A DNA stretch of 64,000 bases from CAWGGS01 sp963822095 (GTDB taxonomy: Bacteria > Desulfobacterota > Desulfobulbia > Desulfobulbales > Desulfocapsaceae): positions 1-64,000 of the forward strand of contig CAWGGS010000066.1 of NCBI GenBank assembly GCA_963822095.1, given 5' to 3'. The notes under the pieces were generated by a model, which saw nothing but the letters and a program-made list of their open reading frames with translations, did no database searches and was not told the origin of the DNA. The position numbers and the translations under genes are program-made. Position 1 is the stretch's first letter. Each line of letters starts with the position of its first letter. Below are positions 15,901 through 24,501 of this stretch, in pieces.

Positions 15901-15947
15901 CCGACCGCCTCCCGGGGCTGATAGAATCAGTCTCGGGAGGCGGTCGG
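15901..15947 (-). terminator. Strong hairpin between serC and rlmN
   Basis: CCGACCGCCTCCCG (15901-15914) pairs with CGGGAGGCGGTCGG (15934-15947), and the stem continues through CTGAT/ATCAG, leaving a tiny loop. It lies just after the serC stop on the transcribed (minus) strand and before rlmN. No T-run follows on either side, so it may be a weak or factor-assisted terminator, an mRNA-stabilising structure or a REP-like sequence. Confidence 0.6.
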
Positions 15948-15995
15948 GTGATGTGGTATTTAAAGAGCATGAAAAACAAGAGGGATACAGCCTTT

Positions 15996-17081
15996 TTATG
16001 CGGGATTTTTTGCTTTGAAATCCTGCATGAATTCAACAAGTTTTACCACGCCCTCTTGGGGAAATGCGTTATAGATAGAGGCCCTGCATCCGCCTATGGA
16101 GCGATGACCTTTAAGCCCGTTCAAACCGATTTTTGCAGCCTCGGCAATGAACTTAGCCTCAAGCTCTGGTGTGGCCAGGTTGAACGAGATGTTCATCGGT
16201 GACCGGGAAGCAGGTTCGGCATGACCGCGATAGTAGTCTGAATCGTCGATGACTTTGTAGATGAGATCTGCTTTTTCGTTGTTAATCGCTTCCATTGCTG
16301 ACACACCGCCCTTTGCCTTCAACCATTTCAGTACCTCACCGACCATATAGATAGCAAGACAGGGAGGGGTGTTGAACATGGACTCCTTGTCGGCATGGGT
16401 CTTGTATTTCAGCATTGTGGGAATGCTTTCCGGACTCTTGTCCAACAGATCCTCTCTGATGATTACGATGGTGACACCTGCTGGTCCGAGGTTTTTCTGG
16501 GCACCGGCAAAAATCAGACCGAATTTTGAGACATCAACCTTCCGGGAGAGGATATCGGAAGACATGTCGCTTATGAGCATCTTATCGGTTTGGGGAAATT
16601 CCTTGAACTGAGTCCCGTAAATGGTGTTATTGGAAACAAAATAGACGTATTCCGAATCAGGATTGATGGAATACTCGCCATTTACTGGTACCCTATTGAA
16701 TTTCTGCTCTTCACTGGAATAACTGACCTCTATATTTCCAAAGAGTTTCGCCTCTTTGATGGCCTTCTTGGACCAGGCTCCTGTGTTCAGATAGGTTGCC
16801 TTTTTACCCGGAGCCAGCAGGTTCATCGGTATCATAAAGAATTGGCTGGAGGCACCGCCTTGAAGAAACAATACTTTATAATTGTCCGGGATATCATATA
16901 ATTCCCTGAGAAGCCGCTCTGTGGTTTCGGCAACGCTCATGAACTCTTTTGAACGGTGGCTTATCTCGGCAATCCCAATACCTGAATTCTCGAAATTGAC
17001 GATATCAACAGAGGCCTTTTCAAGTACCTCCAGGGGTAATGCAGCAGGGCCCGGACTGAAGTTATAGATTCGCTCTGACAT
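15996..17081 (-). CDS. serC: Phosphoserine aminotransferase
   Basis: A PLP enzyme that converts 3-phosphohydroxypyruvate and glutamate to phosphoserine in serine synthesis (also used in pyridoxal phosphate synthesis). The N terminus MSERIYNFSPGPAALPLEVLE and the PLP-lysine region FGLIFAGAQKNLGPAGVTIVII are characteristic; HRSIGGCRASIYNAF closes the protein. The ATG at 17081 follows GGAGAG at a good distance; the frame is open further upstream but without support. Length 361 is typical. Confidence 0.95.
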   Translation of the reverse strand: MSERIYNFSPGPAALPLEVLEKASVDIVNFENSGIGIAEISHRSKEFMSVAETTERLLRELYDIPDNYKVLFLQGGASSQFFMIPMNLLAPGKKATYLNTGAWSKKAIKEAKLFGNIEVSYSSEEQKFNRVPVNGEYSINPDSEYVYFVSNNTIYGTQFKEFPQTDKMLISDMSSDILSRKVDVSKFGLIFAGAQKNLGPAGVTIVIIREDLLDKSPESIPTMLKYKTHADKESMFNTPPCLAIYMVGEVLKWLKAKGGVSAMEAINNEKADLIYKVIDDSDYYRGHAEPASRSPMNISFNLATPELEAKFIAEAAKIGLNGLKGHRSIGGCRASIYNAFPQEGVVKLVEFMQDFKAKNPA

Positions 17082-17183
17082 CACTAAACTCTCCTTTTTA
17101 AAAAATAGTCTCAACTAGGTCTAAAACCTAAGTTTATTGTAACCGGATATATGGTAGAAATAAGCTTAAGAAGAACATATAAT

Positions 17184-17663
17184 TCAGGACATAAAACAAT
17201 TTTGTCTGATGGCCTCATATAAAACGATTCCTGCCGTCATTGCAAGATTCAGGCTGCGAATATGCGAATTCTCCATGGGCAAGGTATAACATCTATCATT
17301 GTAGAGGTTTAAAATATCCGTAGGTAATCCTTTGGTTTCTTTACCGAATATCAAAAAATCACCAGGAACATACCGTGCCGCAAAATACGGCGACGCGACC
17401 TTGGTGGTAAAAAAATACAGATGCCTCTCGTCCTGTGCCTGTAAAAAGTCCTCCAAATTGTTCCAGTGCACAATCTTGACGAATTCCCAGTAATCAAGAC
17501 CTGCACGTTTCAAGTGCCTGTCATCCGTTGAAAAACCAAGGGGATGGACAAGGTGGAGGACCGAATCGGTTGCTCCGCAGAGTCTTGCGATTGAACCTGT
17601 ATTGGGGGGAATTTCGGGCTCAACCAGGACGATATTGAATGGTATCTTATCTGTTGTTGACAT
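17184..17663 (-). CDS. trmL: tRNA (cytidine/uridine-34-2'-O)-methyltransferase TrmL
   Basis: A SPOUT-class methyltransferase that modifies the wobble ribose of tRNA-Leu. Family motifs are IVLVEPEIPPNTGSIARLCGATDSVLHLVHPLGF at the start, LIFGKETKGLP in the middle and the knot sequence YTLPMENSHIRSLNLAMTAGIVLYEAIRQ at the end. About 159 residues, normal for the family. It reads the same way as serC but with a 100-base gap, and is divergent from lysC. Confidence 0.93.
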   Translation of the reverse strand: MSTTDKIPFNIVLVEPEIPPNTGSIARLCGATDSVLHLVHPLGFSTDDRHLKRAGLDYWEFVKIVHWNNLEDFLQAQDERHLYFFTTKVASPYFAARYVPGDFLIFGKETKGLPTDILNLYNDRCYTLPMENSHIRSLNLAMTAGIVLYEAIRQNCFMS

Positions 17664-17829
17664 CAATATAATGAAGCTATTAAAATCAGAAAACTTGTCT
17701 TATACCTTCACTTTTTTGTTTAAACAACAAAAAAAGTCAGAAATACCATGAAAGGAAGACGGGAAGCTGAATATCAGTTGCATTTTTATTATTTATAGAT
17801 AAATTCACGCAAAATATGAGTCTTCTTTT

Positions 17830-17863
17830 CGGCAGATCGTCCAACGGTCTGCCGTCTGTTTTT
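17830..17863 (+). terminator. Hairpin with T-run in the lysC leader (possible attenuator)
   Basis: CGGCAGA (17830-17836) and TCTGCCG (17848-17854) form a 7-bp stem followed by GTCTGTTTTTT, the look of an intrinsic terminator on the plus strand. No plus-strand gene ends upstream, so it may be an attenuator in the lysC leader. I see no lysine riboswitch sequence with certainty. Confidence 0.45.
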
Positions 17864-17894
17864 TAAACTTTTTGTTGTATAGGTTACGATATAT

Positions 17895-19157
17895 ATGGCT
17901 ATAATTGTACAAAAATTTGGAGGGACATCAGTTGGCAGCCCGCAAAAGATAAAAGCTGTTGCCGATCGGGTCTTAAGAACAATCAAAGAGGGGAATAAGA
18001 TCGTCGTAGTTTTGTCGGCAATGTCCGGTGAAACAAATCGCTTAACCGACCTCGCCTTTCAAATGCAATCTCGCCCGGACACCAGGGAAATGGATATGCT
18101 CTTATCGACGGGCGAACAGGTTACCGTAGCCCTTTTTTCCATGGCCATCAAGGAAGCAGGTTACAAGGCAATTTCATTTCTCGGCGATCAGGTCAAAATT
18201 CATACCGATTCGACCCACACGAAAGCACGAATACAATCCATCGATACCGAAAAAATCAATTCGTATCTCGATGACAACTGCGTGGTCACGGTTGCAGGAT
18301 TTCAAGGCGTAGATGGAGTGGGTGATATTACAACCCTTGGAAGGGGGGGCTCAGACACCACCGCAGTTGCCTTGGCCGCTGCGATGCAAGCAGACGCCTG
18401 CGAGATTTTTACCGATGTGGAAGGGGTTTATACCACCGATCCGAATATCTGCCCCAAAGCGAGGAAAATCGAGCGAATATCCTATGATGAGATGCTGGAA
18501 CTGGCAAGTCTAGGGGCCAAGGTCCTTGATATTCGTTCAGTGGCCTTTGCCAAAAGATACAATGTCCCCATTCATGTTCGATCTACATTTACTCAAACAG
18601 AAGGTACCTGGGTTGTTGAGGAGGAAAAAATAATGGAAGACGTTATCGTTTCAGGTGTAACATACAATAAAAACGAAGCAAGGGTCACGATAAGTGGTGT
18701 TCCCGATCAACCTGGTATTGCAGCAAAAATATTCGGTACCATTTCCGATGCCGATATAAACGTTGACATGATCATCCAAAACCAGGATACCGGTGGCGGT
18801 ATGACCGATCTGACCTTTACGGTCATGCGAACCGATTATGCCAGAACAATGGAACTTTTGCAGTTGATGTCAAAAGAAATTATGGCCAAGGGCATCTACG
18901 GATCCGACAGTATTGCCAAAATTTCCATTGTTGGAGTAGGTATGCGAAATCATTCCGGTATTGCCACAACAATGTTTAATGTGCTGGCCAATGAAGGAAT
19001 AAATATCTCTATGATTTCAACCTCTGAGATAAAGATTTCATGCGTCATTGAAGAAAAATATACCGAACTTGCCATTCGTGCTCTTCATGACGCCTTTGCC
19101 TTGGACAAACCTGATCTCCCGTCCGAAGCCTATGAAAGAGGAACCCCGGAAATCTGA
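17895..19157 (+). CDS. lysC: Aspartate kinase
   Basis: Phosphorylates aspartate in the first step to lysine, threonine and methionine. The catalytic domain opens with MAIIVQKFGGTSVGSP and includes TLGRGGSDTTAVALAAAMQADACEIFTDVEGVYTTDP. Two ACT domains (about residues 265-410) are expected to give feedback control by lysine or threonine. Monofunctional, 420 residues, the usual alpha form; an internal start for a beta subunit (as in Bacillus) is possible near ATG 18633 (MEDVIVSGVTYNKNEARV) but not proven. dapL, a later lysine-pathway gene, is also in this window. Confidence 0.95.
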   Translation: MAIIVQKFGGTSVGSPQKIKAVADRVLRTIKEGNKIVVVLSAMSGETNRLTDLAFQMQSRPDTREMDMLLSTGEQVTVALFSMAIKEAGYKAISFLGDQVKIHTDSTHTKARIQSIDTEKINSYLDDNCVVTVAGFQGVDGVGDITTLGRGGSDTTAVALAAAMQADACEIFTDVEGVYTTDPNICPKARKIERISYDEMLELASLGAKVLDIRSVAFAKRYNVPIHVRSTFTQTEGTWVVEEEKIMEDVIVSGVTYNKNEARVTISGVPDQPGIAAKIFGTISDADINVDMIIQNQDTGGGMTDLTFTVMRTDYARTMELLQLMSKEIMAKGIYGSDSIAKISIVGVGMRNHSGIATTMFNVLANEGINISMISTSEIKISCVIEEKYTELAIRALHDAFALDKPDLPSEAYERGTPEI

Positions 19158-19165
19158 TCTTTAAT

Positions 19166-19687
19166 ATGCCCTTGTCCTGGATAAAACCATATTCAAAAAC
19201 TGAGTCTTCCGATATACCCTTTGGGGAAGGTGCTACCAGAAGCGAGACTTGCAAGCGTTGTCCAGAATACTGCCGGGAAGATTATCGTCTGATCATCCTC
19301 CTGGCGGTTGGAGTTATCCTTGTCGTTGTTGTATTTTTCAGACACAATACAGTTTCACATGCACCCAAAAGATGCCTCGGGTTGTCCATCAAAAACGGAA
19401 GACTTGTTCTTCAAGAGACATTTCACGCAATAGGGCAGATGGATACTTCTAAAGATATCCCAGCCTCTCTTACTCCGTTTTTCTATTATCCTGTCCCAAT
19501 AAACCAAGCAGGGCAAACACTTCTTGAAACCATACCCGGAATCGGTCCGCATCTCTCTGCTCAAATTATTAATACCAGATCGCATTATGGTCCGTTTCGC
19601 ACCCCCGGCGATCTTTTGAAAGTCAAAGGGATTGGGCCCAAAAAAATGGTTAAACTCGCCGAACGATTTTCATACAGATTACAGTGA
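19166..19687 (+). CDS. ComEA-like helix-hairpin-helix DNA-binding protein
   Basis: A 173-residue protein with a cytoplasmic N-terminal stretch, one membrane helix (about residues 43-57, IILLAVGVILVVVVFF) and a C-terminal double HhH domain: INQAGQTLLETIPGIGPHLSAQIINTRSHYGPFRTPGDLLKVKGIGPKKM. In ComEA this domain binds incoming DNA outside the inner membrane. The N-terminal part has four cysteines (CKRCPEYCRED region) that may be incidental. It overlaps the start of miaA by four bases. Confidence 0.85.
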   Translation: MPLSWIKPYSKTESSDIPFGEGATRSETCKRCPEYCREDYRLIILLAVGVILVVVVFFRHNTVSHAPKRCLGLSIKNGRLVLQETFHAIGQMDTSKDIPASLTPFFYYPVPINQAGQTLLETIPGIGPHLSAQIINTRSHYGPFRTPGDLLKVKGIGPKKMVKLAERFSYRLQ

Positions 19688-20652
19688 CTATCTTTCCCGT
19701 ACACAGACCGGTAATTGCGCTGGTAGGGCCGACAGCCATCGGTAAAACCGGCTTATCCCTTGAAATGGCGAAGGTTTTCGATTGCGAAATTATCAGTATG
19801 GATTCCATGCAGGTCTACCGCTATATGGATATCGGTACTGCAAAGGCGACCGTCCGGGAGAGAACTGATATTCCACATCATCTTATTGATATTGTTGACC
19901 CCGACGAAGATTATGATGCCGAACGTTTCGTAGGTGATGCCTGCAAATCCATAGAGGATATCCATGCCGGTGGGAAAATCCCACTAATAACCGGCGGCAC
20001 TGGGCTCTATTTGCGTGCGTTGAAAGAGGGACTTTTTTCCGGAGGAACAAGATATCCAAAAATCAGAGCTGAATTACAGGTGCGATTACGGGAGGAAGGG
20101 AGCTCGAATTTACATAAAGAACTAAGCTTATATGACTGTATTACCGCCAATAGAATCCACCAAAATGATACGCACAGACTTTTAAGAGCCTTGGAAATTT
20201 ATTACGGATCAGGGACACCCTGGTCGCAGCATCTCAGACAACATGAAAAAGAAAAATCGCCTCATCGATTCGATAACATGTTAGTACTAGGATTGGCCTG
20301 TGAAAGGGACCTCCTCTATCGACAAATAGACAGCCGTACCCAAATCATGCTTAATTCCGGATTGGAAGACGAAGTCAGAGGTCTTTTGGATAGGGGGTAT
20401 TCCAGCCAACTGAAGTCCATGTCCTCCATAGGATATCGGCATATGGTTATGTTTATACAGGGTGTTTGGGATAAATTGGATATGGAAAGACTTCTTGCCA
20501 GAGATACAAGGCGTTATGCAAAACGTCAATTCACATGGTTTCATAAGGATCTGGATATAGTATGGTTTGATCGCAGGAAATCTGCCGAGATCATGGCATA
20601 TACAGCTTCCTGGTTGGAAGAATGCATTTTAGATAGAACCCCCAAGAGATAA
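19684..20652 (+). CDS. miaA: tRNA dimethylallyltransferase
   Basis: Adds the dimethylallyl group to N6 of A37 in tRNAs reading UNN codons. The P-loop is ALVGPTAIGKTGLSLEMAK, followed by IISMDSMQVYRYMDIGTAK and PHHLIDIVDPDEDYDAERF, and RQFTWFHKD near the end. It starts with GTG overlapping the preceding stop. The partner gene miaB, which acts on the same base next, is 4 kb downstream in the same gene run. Length 322 is normal. Confidence 0.95.
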   Translation: MTIFPVHRPVIALVGPTAIGKTGLSLEMAKVFDCEIISMDSMQVYRYMDIGTAKATVRERTDIPHHLIDIVDPDEDYDAERFVGDACKSIEDIHAGGKIPLITGGTGLYLRALKEGLFSGGTRYPKIRAELQVRLREEGSSNLHKELSLYDCITANRIHQNDTHRLLRALEIYYGSGTPWSQHLRQHEKEKSPHRFDNMLVLGLACERDLLYRQIDSRTQIMLNSGLEDEVRGLLDRGYSSQLKSMSSIGYRHMVMFIQGVWDKLDMERLLARDTRRYAKRQFTWFHKDLDIVWFDRRKSAEIMAYTASWLEECILDRTPKR

Positions 20653-20660
20653 CTTTTCCC

Positions 20661-22421
20661 ATGAATCTACAGAGCACTCCTGCATATTCAGCAACCAAAG
20701 GATCGTTCTCTCCGACAGAAGAGCAAGTGCGTCAGGCTAAAAAATTTAATGTTCATCCATTAATAATTCACCTTCTTGCCCTTCGTAATGTTACACAAGA
20801 TCGCGATATTGAATTGTTTCTCTTTCCTAGTCTAGGCAATCTACCGGATCCCTTCACTTTATTGGGAATGGAAAAGGCCGTCAGCCTTGTTGCCTTTGCC
20901 ATCAAAAACTGTGATGACATCATTATCTGGGGGGATTACGACGTTGACGGCATTACAGCAACCTGTCTTCTCGTAACATTTTTTAAAAGAATCGGGAAAA
21001 ATGTGAGTTGGTATATTCCTGACCGTTTTTCTGAAGGATACGGACTCAATATTCCTACTCTCAATAAAATCCACTCGAAAGCAAAAGGGGAATACCCGCT
21101 TCTAATTACTGTAGATTGTGGTATTTCCAATTATGACGAAATCGTTTATGCCAAAAATATTGGTTTTCGGCTCATCGTAACTGATCACCATGAGCTTCCG
21201 ACACATACGGTTGATGCCGATGTTGTATTAAATCCCAAACAGGAACATTGTGGTTTTGGGGATAAAAATCTTGCCGGTGTCGGCATGGCCTTTTACCTGG
21301 CTGCAGGAATTCGTTCTCACCTGAATTCAGAGGGGTATTTCACTGAAAAAATCCCATGTCCAAACTTAAAGGATTTTCTAGATTTAGTAGCTATCGGCAC
21401 GATTGCAGATATGGTTCCGTTAACGCCTACGAATAGAATATTAGTGAAAGCAGGATTTGAAACGCTCTCAGAAACCAGGAATGTCGGGATCTCAGCTCTC
21501 CTAAAATCAAGCGATATTTTTCCGGGGACAATAGTATCCGATGACATCTCATTTTCATTGGCTCCTAAATTAAATGCCGCAGGAAGATTGGGTAAGGTTG
21601 ATATAGCCATGGAGCTTTTATTATGTTCGGACAAACAAAAAGCCTCCAAACTGGCAAACAAACTTACAAATATTAACGGACAACGGAAAAGGCTATGCAA
21701 ACAAATACTAGAAATAACATTAACTATAGACAGTAAACAACTAATAACAAACAATAATTGTATCGTAATATCCGGGGAATACCACTTGGGTGTCCTGGGA
21801 ATAGTAGCTTCACAATTGGTAAGTTTGTATCGTGTGCCGGCCATAATTTTATCTCCTGACCCATCCAAAAACGATCGGAAGATTCTCAAGGGGTCAGGGA
21901 GGTCCATCCAAGGGGTCAATCTTATAACCATACTTCGCAAATGCGACAAATATTTGTTGAAATATGGGGGACATGCAATGGCTGCCGGTTTAACGTTGCC
22001 TGTGGAACACCTTGATATGTTTAAAAATTATTTTTCCTCTCTTTTGGAAAAAGCCACAGAGGGAAAACCACCATCCAGTATGCAGCCAGTCGATGCCGAT
22101 TTATCAATTGAAAAGACATTTGATTTGTCATTTTTAGAGCAATTTAATAGACTTGAGCCTTTCGGTGTAGGTAATACAAAGCCTGTTTTTGCTGACTGCA
22201 ATGCATCTATCTATGATTACAAGGTGATTGGCCGAAATGGTGATCACCTCAAGATCTTATTTAGAGGAAAATATACCAATCGGCAAGGAATAGGATTCAA
22301 CCTTGGCCACAAAGGAGAAGTTCTCCAGGAAAAAAGAAAACATACTGTTATTTTTTCCCCGACGCTCAATCGATTTAATGCAGGTCTTACTTGGGAAGCA
22401 AAGCTGCTAGATATTCTCTAG
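20661..22421 (+). CDS. recJ: Single-stranded-DNA-specific exonuclease RecJ
   Basis: A 5'-3' exonuclease of the DHH family in recombination and mismatch repair. Motifs include IIWGDYDVDGITATCLL (motif I), LLITVDCGISNYDEI (motif II), LIVTDHHELP (motif III, DHH) and the DHHA1 glycine motif KYGGHAMAAGLTLP. A C-terminal OB-like domain ends the protein. Length (586) is typical. It begins eight bases after miaA, so the two are probably co-transcribed. Confidence 0.95.
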   Translation: MNLQSTPAYSATKGSFSPTEEQVRQAKKFNVHPLIIHLLALRNVTQDRDIELFLFPSLGNLPDPFTLLGMEKAVSLVAFAIKNCDDIIIWGDYDVDGITATCLLVTFFKRIGKNVSWYIPDRFSEGYGLNIPTLNKIHSKAKGEYPLLITVDCGISNYDEIVYAKNIGFRLIVTDHHELPTHTVDADVVLNPKQEHCGFGDKNLAGVGMAFYLAAGIRSHLNSEGYFTEKIPCPNLKDFLDLVAIGTIADMVPLTPTNRILVKAGFETLSETRNVGISALLKSSDIFPGTIVSDDISFSLAPKLNAAGRLGKVDIAMELLLCSDKQKASKLANKLTNINGQRKRLCKQILEITLTIDSKQLITNNNCIVISGEYHLGVLGIVASQLVSLYRVPAIILSPDPSKNDRKILKGSGRSIQGVNLITILRKCDKYLLKYGGHAMAAGLTLPVEHLDMFKNYFSSLLEKATEGKPPSSMQPVDADLSIEKTFDLSFLEQFNRLEPFGVGNTKPVFADCNASIYDYKVIGRNGDHLKILFRGKYTNRQGIGFNLGHKGEVLQEKRKHTVIFSPTLNRFNAGLTWEAKLLDIL

Positions 22422-22795
22422 ATTCAATTTAAAAAATTTCCACAATTCACAATATACGATATACGATAGAAGGGATTCAGGTACTATCCAAATGACTGAA
22501 TCTATTATTTATTTAAAAACTATACATAATATACATTATGCGACATTTAATATTCAGGGCAATACGGAGTGGGAGTACATCAAGATCAAACCAAAGAATG
22601 CGCTATCGAGGGCTTTCTCTTTTTGGTCGAAAATGGTAAAGAGATTGGGTTTCTTAATGCAATTTTATCCGGAAAAGCACTTGTTGTTATAATCTCAATA
22701 CGATTTATGCGGCATACTGCTGACCTTCTGTGTTGCTTTAAATAAACACAATAACAACTAATTAAAATATATATATAAAGAAAGGTTTAACTATA
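22422..22795 (+). other. Intergenic stretch between recJ and purB
   Basis: 374 AT-rich bases. A 66-codon open frame at 22492-22692 lacks a ribosome site and a recognisable sequence. A second frame over the same stretch reads without stops for about 60 codons but has no start codon. They may be remnants of a lost gene; neither is supportable as a gene. The AT-rich end (about 22740-22790) probably carries the purB promoter. Confidence 0.35.
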
Positions 22796-24241
22796 ATGTC
22801 CAGGGAAATTTATCAGGAACCATTGGTAAGTCGATACACAAGTAGAAAGATGCAGGAGCTTTTTTCTGAAAAGAAAAAGTTTACAACCTGGCGAAAATGC
22901 TGGATCGCCTTAGCTGAAGCTCAATACGAACTCGGTCTCACTGATATAATCACTATGGAAATGATCGATGAAATGAAAGCTAATCAGCATGATATCGATT
23001 ATGACCTGGCAGCAGAAAAAGAAAAAGAGATACGTCACGATGTAATGGCCCATGTATTTGAATTTGGGAAGAAATGCCCAAAAGCCGAAGGAATAATACA
23101 TCTAGGCGCAACCTCTCAGTTTGTCGTCTGCAACACTGATCTTATAATCCAAAAAGAAGCAATGGTACTCATACGATCCGCCCTGTTGCAGGTTATACAA
23201 AACCTTGCTCATTTTTGTCTGAAATTTAAAGACCTTCCTACCTTGGGCTTCACTCATTATCAGCCAGCTCAGCCTACTACAGTTGGAAAAAGAAATACCC
23301 TCTATATTCAAGATCTTATTATTGACTTTACCGCTATAGAATTTTTCCTTACACAAATAAAGGCTCGCGGTGCAAAAGGAACGGTTGGAACTCAAGCAAC
23401 ATTCCTAGAGTTATTCAAAGGTGACAATCAAAAAGTTCGTCAGCTTGACGAGCGTGTAAGTAAAAAACTTGGTTTTGATAAATCCTTTGATGTTACCGGA
23501 CAAACGTATACAAGAAAACAAGACATGAAACTCGCAGAAACCCTTGCCGGTATTGGGGCTTCTGCTCATAAATTTGCAGTTGATCTCAGATTGTTGTCCA
23601 ATTTAAAGGTACAGGAAGAGCCTTTTGAAAAAAAACAAACAGGCTCATCCGCTATGGCCTACAAAAGAAACCCTATGCGCAGTGAAAGAATGACTGGGCT
23701 TGCTAGAAAACTCATGGGACTCCCGCAGAATTTCGCCCAAACTTTCAGCAATCAATGGTTTGAAAGAACGCTCGACGATTCCGCAATTCGGAGAATGGAT
23801 ATTCCCCAAGCTTTTCTTTTGACTGATGCTATATTAAAGTTATACGTTAATATAACTTCTGATATGGTTGTATATCCGAAACAAATAGAACGACTTCTTT
23901 TGGCAGAACTTCCCTTTATGGCCACTGAAAAGATTTTGATGGAAGCAGTTAAAAAAGGCCAAAGTAGGCAGGAAATGCACGAAGTGGTAAAAGAGCATTC
24001 TCTCATTTCAGGTAAAATGGTTAAAGAAAATGGCCAGGAAAATGACCTTTTGATTCGACTTGCTGATGACGAAAGAATTCCCTTTACCTATGAAGAGCTT
24101 CGGGATCTTATCGGAGACTATAGCCAATTTACCGGACGGGCATCTGCTCAGACAGAAGAATATTTGCATGAAGTTGTTTATCCCCTGTTAGACAAAAACC
24201 AGGATAATATGGCGCCGGTAGATGCAAGTCTTTCTGTTTGA
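22796..24241 (+). CDS. purB: Adenylosuccinate lyase
   Basis: Catalyses two fumarate-releasing steps in purine synthesis (SAICAR to AICAR and adenylosuccinate to AMP). Superfamily motifs are present: VCNTDLIIQ, TLGFTHYQPAQPTTVGKR, and the signature loop GSSAMAYKRNPMRSERMTGLAR. At 481 residues it is of the longer type close to the eukaryotic/Bacteroides form, not the ~430-residue B. subtilis form. GAAAGG lies upstream of the ATG. Confidence 0.95.
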   Translation: MSREIYQEPLVSRYTSRKMQELFSEKKKFTTWRKCWIALAEAQYELGLTDIITMEMIDEMKANQHDIDYDLAAEKEKEIRHDVMAHVFEFGKKCPKAEGIIHLGATSQFVVCNTDLIIQKEAMVLIRSALLQVIQNLAHFCLKFKDLPTLGFTHYQPAQPTTVGKRNTLYIQDLIIDFTAIEFFLTQIKARGAKGTVGTQATFLELFKGDNQKVRQLDERVSKKLGFDKSFDVTGQTYTRKQDMKLAETLAGIGASAHKFAVDLRLLSNLKVQEEPFEKKQTGSSAMAYKRNPMRSERMTGLARKLMGLPQNFAQTFSNQWFERTLDDSAIRRMDIPQAFLLTDAILKLYVNITSDMVVYPKQIERLLLAELPFMATEKILMEAVKKGQSRQEMHEVVKEHSLISGKMVKENGQENDLLIRLADDERIPFTYEELRDLIGDYSQFTGRASAQTEEYLHEVVYPLLDKNQDNMAPVDASLSV

Positions 24242-24260
24242 TCACCATTACACATTGAAA

Positions 24261-24500
24261 ATGCAACAAAAACGATTACAAAAATTGTATATTCGTATAT
24301 CTATTGGCAGGTATCATTTTCTGAAATTCATTCTTGAGGGATATGATGGACTTGCGCTTCTGACAAGACTTGAGAACAATCTGGTCGTGTTGCGCTATTC
24401 TGATAAATGCCATAAAGATCTTATGCAGTTACTTGCTTCGCTTGCACCCAAAATTTACAGTGTCGACCGTTTTTTAAAAGCGGAAAAGTGCCCAGTATGA
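24261..24500 (+). CDS. DUF4911 family small protein
   Basis: About 79 residues. RLQKLYIRISIGRYHFLKFILEGYDGLALLTRLENNLVVLRY has the appearance of DUF4911, a family of unknown function often found next to miaB in Desulfobacterota and relatives. The start is uncertain: the ATG at 24261 fits the family, while the frame is open back to 24222 inside purB. The gene ends one base before the miaB start, so the two are translated from one message. Confidence 0.75.
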   Translation: MQQKRLQKLYIRISIGRYHFLKFILEGYDGLALLTRLENNLVVLRYSDKCHKDLMQLLASLAPKIYSVDRFLKAEKCPV

Positions 24501-24501
24501 T

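Noticed and set aside
21317..21949. 210-codon minus-strand open frame inside recJ
   Set aside because: Antisense shadow of recJ with no independent support.
22492..22692. 66-codon open frame between recJ and purB
   Set aside because: No ribosome site, AT-driven composition and no recognisable sequence; a competing frame is equally open, so at most a gene remnant.
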